Part shown: piece by piece, positions 31,201 to 40,686 of the stretch
Numbering within the stretch: position 1 is the stretch's first letter
How the letters are laid out: each line of letters starts with the position of its first letter
Source: Zygnema cylindricum
Taxonomy: Eukaryota; Streptophyta; Zygnematophyceae; Zygnematales; Zygnemataceae
Assembly: GCA_037447655.1 (NCBI GenBank)
Contig: JBBHKE010001822.1
Location: 1-40,724, forward strand
Reading direction: 5' to 3'
DNA length: 40,724 nt
Translations under genes and position numbers: made by a program
Notes under the pieces: generated by a model
Database searches by the model: none
Told to the model about the DNA's origin: nothing
What the model saw: only the letters and a program-made list of their open reading frames with translations

Positions 31201-34200
31201 GTGAATCGCTATTAGCGTCAATGTTTTTTTCGCCACTTAAAACATCTTTTCTCCGTACACACTTGTCGGATTTTCAATTTGAGACCGCCAATCGGAAGCT
31301 GAGAATGTTACCTTTCAATCGCAACCGTCAGATCCACAATCCGACAAGTGTGTACGGAGAAAAGATGTTTTAAGTGGCGAAAAAAACATTGACGCTAATA
31401 GCGATTCACGGTGTAGTGTTCACAGCAGTAATTTGTTCCTCTTCTTTTTTTTAGCTTTGAACATAAAATAGCTTTCATAATTGTTTCTCTTAATAAGCGG
31501 TTCGGAATCGTCTACGTCATTTGGACTAGAACTACAATTGTTAACGCTCAAACGGTCCTTATACTAATTATTTATTAACACTAAAATTGACTCACGGTGT
31601 AGAGGTTAAGATTGGCATGTTAAGGAAGAAGTGTAAGAAGAAAAGTAAATACCAAGATATAGTAAAGATTCAATGAATAGGAATATGGAGAAAGGAGATA
31701 GAGACTATAGGGAAGAAATATTGTTAAGAATTGATGGAAGCAGCAAACTACAAAACAATATTTCGCTGCATCCATGGTGTTAAAGGGAAGGAGGTCACGC
31801 CACTTGTCCCTTTCACCAATTTTGGTTACATGGTTCAACTCTTCCTGAGATCATGTTCTCTTACTCCTTCCCAGTCAATATTAGCCTCACTTACCACACT
31901 TCACTATCTATTGCTATTAAAGTTGGTGAATTTTTAGCGTTAACACTTCTGGAATCAACGATAAATTATGTTATGCCACGTGGTTCATTATGGGCCTCTT
32001 AACTAAATAATGTTGTTACCACTAATTTATGATCTTGGGTAAAAAAAAACACGCACTTCAATTAGAGTAAATAACTCTATAGAGGATACTTAGCTTTGAC
32101 AGATGAAAGACACTGAACCGCCTAATTTGTGAAGAGAGAAAATGGGAGGAGTCCAGGAGTGTAGATAGAACACTAGATAGTTACACTTGTAGTACATATG
32201 ATAATACTAGTATATAGATATGCTAGATAGATATACTAGTAAATAGTCGTATATGTACATAATAATAATCGATAGTGGTAGATGGTAGATGGGTGAAAGA
32301 AGGAAAGGAGAGAAGGGGTTAAGAATGGAGCTGTTTTCTTGGTGTTATGTTAAAAAAAAATAGGAAGATGTTTCGACAACTGGCATCTGCATGATGTACG
32401 CAGACATTTAACAAGGTTACTGAAGAGAGTAAGAGAGACTTAGAAAGAGTGAGAGAGTAAGAGTGGAGGGAGGGAGGGAGCACAAGCTAGAATTCATGGC
32501 GAAGTGTTTGGTTGTGTCTGTGTCTGCTTATGTTGTATTTTGGTTTTTTTTGGGTGTTTTTGAAACGGTTACAGGATTCGGATGTCTCAATTCGAAGACG
32601 AGCTTTAGATTTAGTTTATGCCCTTGTAAATGAGAGCAATGTCAAAACTTTGACCAAAGAACTTTTGGAGTACTTGAAAGTTAGCGATCCAGACTTCAAG
32701 CCCGATCTTACTAGCAAATTATGTGCGCTTGTACAAAGGTACTTACCTTATTCCCTTCTCTTTCGGGGTCAATCACTCCTTACTCCGAGACTATTATGAA
32801 AAGTTTGCATCAGAAATAGTCTTACATAACGGAGCGATGGTGTTCTTGTAGCATGGATTGGGGGAGAGGGGAGGAATGAGAGAGGCGGAGTGGGGGGAGT
32901 GGGAGAGGGAGGGTGGGAGGAGAGGGATAGTGGGAGGGCGTGGGGGAGAAGTGGTGGGAAGGACAGAGAGAGAGGTCATGGGAAGAGGGAAGGACTAAGT
33001 ATATTTGTTCACACGTTAGAACACCATCTTGTTTACTTGTACAGTAACGCTTTAATTTTATCTTAACCCTTCAAACACAAATCACCAAGTGTGTGTATAG
33101 ACTACTGGATTGTATCTTTCAACATAGTTTTTTTCTTCCATCTTTTAATTTTTCTTCTCATTGTTTTCTCATTCCTTGTATCTTCCTGTCCGTCTCCTTC
33201 GTGTCCTTCTTCTCCCTCTCCCTCTCCCTTGCTTTCTTGTTTTGTTGTCCTGTCACTCTGTGTTGTTCCCTTCTCTCCCTTCGTTGCCTTTTTACACTCG
33301 TCCCTCTTTAAGCTGTGATCACTGTGTGACCTTCTTTACACTTCCCAGTCTCTCTGTGTAACTTCCTCTAGTTTATCTTTCTCTTTCTCCATTTTACTTG
33401 ATTCTATATCTGATTGTGTTTGATTTTTCGTCTTCATGTGTCCCTGCCCTAAAACCACCATTCTCTCTTCCCCCCTCCACATAGCTCCTATCTCCTCCCT
33501 TTTTGGCCTCCCAACCCCGTACTGCGACTCTCTGTCCACTCCCTTTTTTTCTAAGCACCATTCTTTTTCTCTATCTTACCATCATTCTCCACTCCCCACA
33601 CTCTAACCGCCATTCTCTCCCTCCCCTCTTGCCACCCCCCCCTCTCTCGCCCCTCTTACCTACATTCTCTTCCCTCCTCTTCCCGCCATTCCCTCTCTTT
33701 TCTGTGACTCTCTCCCTCCCTCTTCCTGGTATTCTCTCTCTTCCACAAATAACCAACCCTTGCCCTTCTGATTACCACTCTCCTATAGTTTATCTTTATC
33801 TCTCTCTCTCCTATTTATCTGATTTTAGAGTTCCTCTCATGCAGGTTTGCCCCAAGCAAGCTGTGGCATCTAGAAATCATGGTCAAGGTTCTCTCAGAGG
33901 TAAGGAACCAATAGATATGAATCATATTATGTCTTTTCTTATGGGCCCCCTTTTTTTTATGCGACCTATTTATATGAAAACAATGTGATTTGGTAAGGAA
34001 TAGGTTGCAAATATGAGACTTGCTTTTTATGAGACTTGTTTTTTTTTGAGACTTGTTTTTTTATGCGACCTACTTTTATGAAAACCATGTGGCTTGATTT
34101 AGGTGCAGGTGGCAAATTTGAGACTTGTTTTTTATGCGGTCTAGTTTTATGAAAATAATATTGCTTGATTAGGATCAGGGTTTTGCCACATTTAACACAC

Positions 34201-37200
34201 ACTCGAGTGACGCAGGCTGGAGCATTTGTAAAAGATGATGTGATACGACTACTTATTGTTCTTATCAGCAACACTCCTGAACTCCAGGGCTATGCTGTAC
34301 GAGCATTTTATCGAGCTTTTCAACATTGGAAGGGACAGGTAATTTTATGACGAATTTGCATTTTTTAGGTTTAGCGGCTACGACTTGTTGTATTCCGGAT
34401 TATCCACATTGCTGGAGAAATGATGTATGTTTAAATTATGTTATAATTATTTAAATTATTATTAATTAAACCCTAAAAAAATCCTTATGTTCAGTTAGAT
34501 TGACAGACTTGTCACAATCTCATATTTTCATGCAAGTTCCAACAATAGTTCTGGGTTGAATTGTACTTGAATGTGATCATGTCTCTCAACCAATGCTATC
34601 CAATGTGAGAAATTGAAGGATCATGGCAACACTTTGGTAGAAACAATCCTAGCTGGGAACTAGGTTTGAAAGCTAAAAAGCAAAATTTTACCAAGTTTCG
34701 AAATATTATAGCAATGTCGGCAAGTGTTTAAATTATTATTTTTGGAGCTATAGCGTTAGTCTTTATATTTCAGAACTTGGTTGAAATTATTATGTTTTTG
34801 AGCTCACTGCATTAAAAAGAAACCCAAGTTTTGGAAAATGATCGTTGTGTCGATGAGTGTGTAAATTATTGTTTTGAAGCTAGAACATTGATATTTGTAT
34901 TTCAGAGTTGTGTTGCGTACGGAAATATGTTTGAGCTCATGAAATGTGAAATAAATGGAATTTTATTGAAATTTTCTTCCCACATGTGCAGGAGAGTTTG
35001 GCACTTGTGTCTGTCTGGTGTATTGGAGAGTATGGAGAAATGTTGGTGAACCATGCCGGGGAATTGGAGGGTGAAGAGCCAATTACAGTATGTAGTCTTC
35101 CCTTTTGACAACAATATATAGTGATTGGATTGACGTTTGATAATTGTTTGATTTAAACGGGCACCATCCATATGGCCTTTCTTCCTTCTAAGTAAAGGAT
35201 TTCGTGCATGTGTTTCATGTTCTGAATGGTCATTTTGAGTTGCCTGTCCTTCTCCCTCTCCCTCTCCCTCTCCCTCTCCCTCTCCCTCTCCCTCTCCTCT
35301 ATATAATATTCAAAATATCTAGAATTGATGAATCAAAACGGAGGGAGGGAGGGAGGGAGGAAAAGGGAGTCTCCCCCCTCCCTCTCCCCCTCTCCCTCTC
35401 CCCCCTCCCTCTCCCTCTCCCTCTCCCTCTCCCTCTCCTCCCTCCCTCTCCCCCTCCCTCTCCCCCCTCCCTTTTCCTCTCCTTTTCGCTTTCCCGCTTG
35501 CTCTCCCTCTTGTTTCAAGTCGAGCTCAGGGTTTCAAAAGGTTTTTTTGGAAAGACCTCGGCTTTTTTGTTTGTTAAGTCAACAGTTCGTGTCTGGCTAT
35601 CAATCTGTATCCAGATTGATAAATCTGTACAGGCTGGGAATCCTATACAAGTCTGTACAAATCTGGACAGCCTATTAGGCTGTCCAGGTTTTTTTTTTTT
35701 TTTCTTCCTTTCGTTTTTTTTTTTTCCTTTCTTTTCGCTTTCGAGGGTCGAATTCCACTTCCCTCTGTTATCGTGAAATTTCTTCTCCGTGGCTCAGTTC
35801 CACGGATTTATCAGAACTAGCTCACAAAGATGAAATGGAAAACAACATTTCATATTTATGAGCCATTATGACGACCAATGAATGGTAAGTCTGAATCGAT
35901 TTTACCTCCCAGAACTGTTTTAAATGTTTTACCAGTGCGGCACGGTTAACTTGTAAATTCTCTCAAGTTTCATCAATAGGATCTCATAGAATTCGTGCAC
36001 ATAATTTTGAAGAATCTGGGATTTGGTGTGAAAAAAGAATGCCATATACATTTGTTTAATTTTCTGGAAGTTAATTTTAACATTTTTGTTAAGCCCCAAA
36101 TTCCATTACTTTTCAAAAAAGTGGTTTTTAATAGAGCGTACCCCTGCTATGGAGTTTGACCCCGAGAGGCCATTAGGTCCTTTTAATTTTGAATTGTTGG
36201 TTGACAACACTTGAGAGTCATACATGCGGTATCTTAGTTTACCTTCAGAAAATATTGGTCTTCCACGTAAAGTTGTTTGCAAAGATGTCCAGTTGTAAAA
36301 GGTTTGGGAGAATCGCTTGATTGATCTGGATGGTAAATTGGAGACTTGCCATAAGTAGTCAGACGTGATCTTGACACTGGTTCTCTTTAAATTTATTGAG
36401 ATAGATTCTCTCAATAAATCTCTCTTTTATTGAAAGAGATTTGTAAAATCACCGATTTGACACTGATTGGTGGGCACAACTCTGCAGTTCACAATATGGA
36501 ATGCTCAAACTTCAAGGTTATTGTTCTCCCTGAGGTTATCGTTCATATCTGTGTGTTTACAAGAAAGACAAGCTTGTAATGAAATGAAATTGTTTTTTAT
36601 GTGCAGGTAACTGAATCTGACGCGGTCGATGTTCTGGAAAATGTTCTTAAAGATACTCGCTCGTCTGCTGTTTCTCGGGCATATGCTCTGACTTCTCTTT
36701 TGAAGCTTACTTCACGCTTCCCATCCTGCTCAGAGTACGTCCGTAAAAATCCTGATACCTTGTATTGTTCAATTTCAGAAACATTTATCGGATGCAAGAA
36801 TCTTTCGTGAAATACCTTTGTACTGGTTTTTTTTGTCTGTAACATTTTTTGCCAATAACAATTTTTGGATAAGGGAACATGTCTTTATCATGAAGTACTA
36901 ATTTGAAGGTATCCTAGACTTAAGTCTCTGTCTATGGGCAAGAATCAAGATCAGCTCGAAACATTACTTCATCGAGAATGGCATGGATGCTGACCTGTCT
37001 TTAGTGGAAGATAAATGATTGAACAAAATTAGACGCACTCCTTTGAACATCCTTTGGACACTTCTAGAAGCTGTGCTGGAAGTCTAACTATGACGGCAAA
37101 CTTGGTTACAAAAGACTGCATCATGTCCATATAACTTTTCTTGCTTCATTTATGTTGCTTATGGGTTTTTGGATATATACATGTAAGTAATATGCAATGT

Positions 37201-40200
37201 TTATATTCATTAATTGTTTTTGCATGCATATCAAACTGCTTATTTAGCAGCATAGACACATTTTTGTTAATGTGCCTCCAATTTTTGCAGGCAAATCATT
37301 CTGCTGATTGAGCAGCATATGCACAGTTTGGATGTATACAATGTATGTATGGTTGCAATGGATATATACATACATAAATAATAGACACTAAGTAATACAT
37401 ATAATGTGAATATTCTTTTGCAGGCAAATCAAGCTGCTTATTGAGCAGCATAGGCACAGTCTGGTTTTGGAGTTACAGCAGCGCTCTGTGGAATTTAGTA
37501 CAATTTTGCAGAAACACGACAAAATTAAGTGAGCACCATACCCCTTAAGTAACAACTACCTTCTGCAGTGAACTAGGTGTTTTGCCTTTTTTTATTTTTG
37601 TTGTTGTTATTTTTTTTCTCTTTCTTTCTTTTGAAGTACTTTTATTGGCAAGTCAAAATGAAGACAATTATGATTTGAAGTCATGTAATTTTTCAAGTTC
37701 TGTTTTGTAATGCACTGCAGTTTGGCCATTTTCAAGGTTACATTGGTCAACTAATTATAAATGAACACTGGTGAAGTAATGTATTTTTTTTCATAATGCA
37801 TTGCAGTTGTTCGTTTCGTGTTTAGATCGGTCGACTATTCATAATTGGTCAACAATTCGGTGACCGTCATGTAGTGAAATCATGTTAAATTCCATTTAAA
37901 AAAAAAAACACATTCAAAATGCCCTTTTTCCTGAGTTACATTGGTCAAAAGTCCATAATTGGTTAACAGTTCATTGACCCTTTTGTAGTTAGATCATTTA
38001 AAATATGAAATGCACTTACATGAATGCATTTGAAGTTCAAAAAAAATCCTTTCATGTGAATTACATTGAAATTGGTCATTTTTCATGGTAACATTGGTCG
38101 TCAATTTATAAGTGGTTAACATTTCATAGACCTCAAATCATGTAAGTATGAAATAAATTGTAATGAATTCACTCTAAATACATTAAAGTACATGTTTTTC
38201 ACGTGAATTGTAATGAAATTGGTCCATTTTCAGGGGAACGTTGGTTGACAAAATGCCTGCGATAGACGAGGTAGCCTACCGAGCCAAGAGAGCGGAAATG
38301 CCTCCCCCTTTGGATGCAGCTCCTGTTTTGGGGGTAGAGGGAGGAAACTTAAAAAGCCCACAAGCCAATGGAGGATTCAAACCAGCTGCTCCTCAGGCTC
38401 CTATGTTAGCAGATTTGTTGGATTTAAGTGCAGATGATGGAGCACTCACAGTTTCGGCAGGAGGAGGAGATGCTTTATTAAATATGCTTGGAGGAGGATT
38501 TGGAGGAGCTGGTTCCTCAGGTACCTTGTGGGATGGTTAACGAGTGTTTTTTGTCGTCTTGGGATGGTTACAAATGGGTTTTGTGGGATGGCTACAAATG
38601 TCGTTTGTGCGATAATTACCAATATTTTTGTGAGATATTGTTACAGATGGTGTTAGTGGAATGGTTACAAATGTTTTTGCTATATAGCAAGTTGCTAGCT
38701 TTGAATTTCTTGCCAACTAAAAATTTCTCTTTAATGGTTTACTATTGTAGGAATTCTCGTATGGGGGCTTTCCTCCTATTAAATTTAAGTGTCGTCGTTA
38801 CTAGTTGTATATGGTTGTTGATACTCACACATTCCAAGAAAAGAATTCCAAGAAAAGATATGACGACACTTGTATGCTTTTTAATCATAATCCCATAGCT
38901 CACTGGATTATCTACATTTTAATCTTCTTTCAGAGTTCCCATTGTCTGCATTTATTAGCATTCTTTCACAGTTTTTTTATGGGATACGATGGTTTTTCAA
39001 CCTTGAACCAGCTATTGCAAAATTTATTTATTGCTTGATTTGCTCTCTCATAATCAATGTGGGTGGTATAACTTATAGCTCACTGCATTGTCTGCATATT
39101 AGTTCTTGTCTACATATTAATTCTTACATATTTCTCCTTTAATTGTTTCCCACAGCCTTAACGACAGCTCCCCCTCCCGCTGGTGCCGATTTATTGCTTG
39201 ATTTACTCTCTCTTGGAGATGTTCCTGGAGCTTCACAAGCTCCAGCAGTCTCTCCTTCTCCCTTCCCACAAGTGGCTGTCCAGACTGCCTCTCTTGATCC
39301 TTTGAGTGCTCTTATGGGAGGAGGAGCTCCCCCCTCTAATTTTGGGGCACAACCGGAGGCACATATGTCTATCCCTGAAGCAACTCCGGAGGCAGAGGAT
39401 CCATTTGGTGGTTTTGGGTTTGCAACCCCGACTCCTCCTGCACCTGGTAAGTTACAAGTCTTACCACTTTTTACAACTTTTTTCCGGTTTGGGATCATTG
39501 GAATTTGGGATAATGGAATTTGGGTTATTGGAAAATGTGGATATGATGTGGGGTGTTGTACATTTAGTAGTGTTGCTCGTTGCAGGACTTAATATTTGTC
39601 CTGGTCCCACAGCGACCCAGTGAAATTACCTTTTCAACATCAAAAAATTACTCCTATGATGCAGGAGAAAGATCTTAAGTTTACTGTAATGTCCACCCAA
39701 ATTTAGTAGTTCAATAGTTATTTAAAATTCGCTAGAAATTGGACTTTTACTGCGTAACATTTATAGGGTTTGAACTGGTATACCCATTATATGTGTTTCA
39801 AGACATTGAACTCACCTGTAAACGTCATCTTTTTTGTCGATAGATAAATTACATCTGGACTGTTTGTGACATGCAAGCAAACTTTCCATTGATTTGAACA
39901 TTTTTATGCGTTTATTTCCCAAATTTCAATTTTTAAATTCATTGAACTTGGCTGAGACTTCTATTATTTTCAGTTCGAGGTTTTCAGTTTGAGGAGGTGG
40001 AACAAGACAAGTATGCTATGAAGTGGAAGATGTGTGTTTGATTCGCAGTTTCCCTCGTCTTGTAGTGTCGATTAACACTACTATGGCAAAAAACCCTACA
40101 AAATCTTGAATATGTGATAATTGTAGGTGCTACGTGTGTTGATGGTTGTCTTTACCTGTGACTTTGTTTTCCGACGCTTGTTGCTTTGGAAAGAATTGGC

Positions 40201-40677
40201 CTTCAAGAACGCAAAAACGCCTTCAAAAAATTCTTAAATAATTGACACTTTCCACTGCCACATACACTCTTACTTGCTTCGATTATTGATCTTTTATCTT
40301 TACCTGTGAAATATCCTTCTTCCTTTGGAAAGACATGGTCTTCGAGAATGCAAAAAAAACCTTAAAAAAACCCTTTGTCACACTTTTCTCTGTCAGATAC
40401 ACTTTTCACCGCTACATACACTATTAGTTGTTTCAGATCTTGATCTTTTGTATTAGTACACTTTTAGTTGCTTCCAATGTTAATCTTTTATTTTTACCCG
40501 TGATTTTGTTTTGCAGCTTTCCCTGCGCTCGTTGCTTTGGAACGAAATGGTCTTAAAGTAGTATTCAATTTTGTCAAACCTCCTGGGAATCAGCAAGCAA
40601 CCACGATTTCTGCCACTTATTCCAACTCAAGTTCACAACCATTTACTGACTTTGTTTTTCAAGCAGCGGTTCCCAAG
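25462..40677 (+). CDS. AP1G: AP-1 complex subunit gamma (gamma-adaptin), 3' end missing
   Basis: Sixteen exons: 25462-25478, 27171-27473, 28013-28154, 28656-28829, 29192-29368, 30423-30577, 30911-31001, 32575-32738, 33845-33899, 34216-34338, 34992-35087, 36607-36734, 37424-37528, 38234-38520, 39156-39446, 40517-40677. All phases agree; 823 residues to the window edge. Gamma-adaptin is a large subunit of the AP-1 clathrin adaptor for trans-Golgi/endosome sorting. The trunk shows [20 protein letters not shown], the adaptin signature [59 protein letters not shown] and [16 protein letters not shown]. The hinge (~578-769) carries clathrin boxes LLDLS (638-642) and LLDLL (686-690), and DPFGGFGF (754-761). 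The ear starts [12 protein letters not shown] and continues to [12 protein letters not shown]; about 60 or more ear residues lie beyond. Exon 1 holds only five whole codons. Many introns contain decayed copies of adjoining exon edges. Confidence 0.96.
26547..26705. mobile_element. MITE family B copy in AP-1 gamma intron 1
   Basis: GGCTACTGGCGTTACTGGCC then GGTAATCGCAGTAGTATAAT on the left, and CTGGGCAATAACACCAGTGGTCGCGTATGTATAA-type inverse text on the right. The left arm matches the copy at 9935-10075 (GGTTACTGGCATTACTGCC, GTAATCGCAGTAATT), including the shared centre TGTACGATT.T. Located in a 1.7 kb intron. Confidence 0.5.
28253..28280 (+). repeat. (CT)14 microsatellite in AP-1 gamma intron 3
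   Basis: Uninterrupted CT dinucleotides inside a wider pyrimidine-rich stretch (28190-28280). Confidence 0.9.
28300..28685 (+). repeat. Tandem array in intron 3 including a copy of exon 4's start
   Basis: Units of about 115-145 bp share TTTACCA(G/A)AAA....TGATGTGGCTTTTTT, GTTTTAAT(T)AG and related text. At 28506-28533 the text TTCTAGCTGTGTTCCATCCC-TATTGTT parallels the true acceptor and exon 4 start (ACAG|GCTGCCCTTTGTTCCATCCGTATTGT) about 145 bp downstream, with a 4-base gap. The duplicated unit therefore spanned intron end plus at least 25 bases of exon. Confidence 0.65.
29352..29580 (+). repeat. Tandem duplication of exon 5's end and donor
   Basis: Twenty-six bases are identical at 29352-29377 and 29464-29489, covering the last 17 bases of exon 5, the donor GTGTGA and onward. 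The following ~80 bases match with gaps (TTTGCTGTT, ATATTA.GATCACA.AGTAATTTTA). The copy lies wholly in intron 5, 112 bp downstream. Reading from the true exon into the intron hits a stop at once (GTG TGA), so only the first donor gives a productive message. Confidence 0.9.
30048..30263. mobile_element. MITE family A copy in AP-1 gamma intron 5
   Basis: TA-flanked element with ends CACCGTGTATCGCTATTAGT and ACTAATAGCGATACACGGTG. Long near-complementary arms (AAAACAT.TTTT.TCC and its inverse) make almost the whole 212 bp one imperfect hairpin. Same family and same body as the copy at 31195-31414. Confidence 0.85.
31195..31414. mobile_element. MITE family A copy in AP-1 gamma intron 7
   Basis: TA-flanked, ends CACCGTGAATCGCTATTAGC and GCTAATAGCGATTCACGGTG, perfect termini. 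Inner arms CCACTTAAAACATCTTTTCT and AGAAAAGATGTTTTAAGTGG are also perfect inverses, then ACACTTGTCGGAT/ATCCGACAAGTGTGT. The loop holds GAGACCGCCAATCGGAAGC. Better preserved than its sister at 30048-30263, hence younger or corrected. Confidence 0.9.
31590..31602. mobile_element. Stray MITE family A right terminus
   Basis: ACTCACGGTGTA, preceded by AACACTAAAATTG, resembles the family A right end (CACTAATAGCGATTCACGGTGTA). A matching left end may be CTACAATTGTTAACGCT near 31530. Only a decayed or partial copy. Confidence 0.35.
32855..32999 (+). repeat. G-rich purine tract in AP-1 gamma intron 8
   Basis: About 145 bases dominated by GGG/GAG, with many runs of three or more G (for example GGGGGGAGTGGGAGAGGGAG near 32892). 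Strong G-quadruplex potential in both the DNA and the nascent RNA. The opposite-strand frame is a composition artefact. Confidence 0.8.
33120..33840 (+). repeat. Pyrimidine-rich tract leading to exon 9
   Basis: About 700 bases of mostly T and C (CTCTCCC, TTCTCC, CACTCC motifs), ending at the acceptor ATGCAG of the 55-bp exon 9. It lies ~120 bp downstream of a G-rich purine tract in the same intron, so the two could pair in the transcript. Leu/Ser/Pro-rich frames through it are not genes. Confidence 0.8.
33955..34182 (+). repeat. Tandem repeat in AP-1 gamma intron 9
   Basis: Two to three units, about 100 and 75 bp apart, containing ATGCGACCTA.TT.TATGAAAA, then ATTTGGTAAGG or the diverged GATTTAGGTGCAGG, then TTGCAAATATGAGACTTG and T-runs. 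The embedded GGTAAGGAA matches nine bases at the exon 9 donor (33899 onward), a hint that the donor edge was copied here too; that link is weak. Confidence 0.65.
35241..35520 (+). repeat. (CTCCCT)n / (GGAG)n / (CCCTCTC)n complex in intron 11
   Basis: A pyrimidine hexamer array (35248-35297), a purine (GGAG)n block (35340-35371), then a second pyrimidine array (35373-35515). Opposite-strand composition within 250 bp allows long hairpins. A 190-codon frame across it encodes Leu-Pro-Leu-Ser repeats and is not a gene. Confidence 0.9.
37221..37470 (+). repeat. Three copies of the exon 13 acceptor and exon start
   Basis: The true exon 13 starts at 37424 (TTTTGCAG|GCAAATCAAGCTGCTTATTG). A good copy begins at 37291 (TTTTTGCAG|GCAAATCATTCTGCTGATTG) and keeps a usable acceptor and 12 matching codons ([13 protein letters not shown] against [13 protein letters not shown]). 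A third, more decayed copy is at 37225-37258 with no AG at the boundary. The middle copy is followed by a potential donor GTATGT at 37343, making a 52-nt cryptic exon that would shift the frame. Confidence 0.9.
37721..38265 (+). repeat. ~145-bp tandem array carrying the exon 14 acceptor edge
   Basis: The real boundary reads GGTCCATTTTCAG|GGGAACGTTGGTTGAC. Diverged versions occur at about 37725 (GGCCATTTTCAAGGTTACATTGGTCAAC), 37921 (CCCTTTTTCCTGAGTTACATTGGTCAAA) and 38073 (GGTCATTTTTCATGGTAACATTGGTCGTC), with a partial one near 37835. Only the last, true copy keeps AG at the boundary. Spacing is about 145-195 bp. Confidence 0.8.
38523..38680 (+). repeat. ~30-bp repeats directly after the exon 14 donor
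   Basis: TTGTGGGATGGTTAACGAGTG is followed by further GGGATGGTTACAAATG-like units (near 38560, 38585, 38610, 38645). The array starts four bases into the intron, like the donor-edge array in the hydrolase gene but without copying the GT itself. Confidence 0.75.
38893..39215 (+). repeat. Tandem duplication covering the exon 15 start
   Basis: TTTATTGCTTGATTTGCTCTCTC (39027-39049) matches exon 15 coding sequence at 39190-39212 in 22 of 23 bases, 163 bp upstream of it. Intron text before each also matches: AGCTCACTGGATTATCTACAT near 38898 and AGCTCACTGCATTGTCTGCAT near 39078. The copy covers intron end plus at least 55 bases of exon 15, and encodes the clathrin-box region in degenerate form. Confidence 0.85.
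40032..40570 (+). repeat. Array of decayed exon 16 start copies in intron 15
   Basis: The true sequence is TTTTACCCGTGATTTTGTTTTGCAG|CTTTCCCTGCGCTCGTTGCTTTGGAACGAAATGGTCTT. Copies lie near 40041 (TTCGCAGTTTCCCTCGTCTTG), 40151 (TTTACCTGTGACTTTGTTTTCCGACGCTTGTTGCTTTGGAAAGAATTGGCCTT) and 40299 (TTACCTGTGAAATATCCTTCTTCCTTTGGAAAGACATGGTCTT). The 40151 and 40299 copies have lost the boundary AG. Upstream text (ACATACACTCTTACTTGCTTC) repeats as well, giving units of about 150-195 bp. Confidence 0.85.
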
Positions 40678-40682
40678 GTGGG

Positions 40683-40686
<4 letters not shown>

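Noticed and set aside
33503-33988. 161-codon frame overlapping AP-1 gamma exon 9
   Set aside because: Pyrimidine-tract frame; the true exon 9 uses another frame fixed by phase and family match.
35204-35776. 190-codon open frame rich in Leu-Pro
   Set aside because: Produced by the CTCCCT repeat inside AP-1 gamma intron 11; no domain and wholly low complexity.
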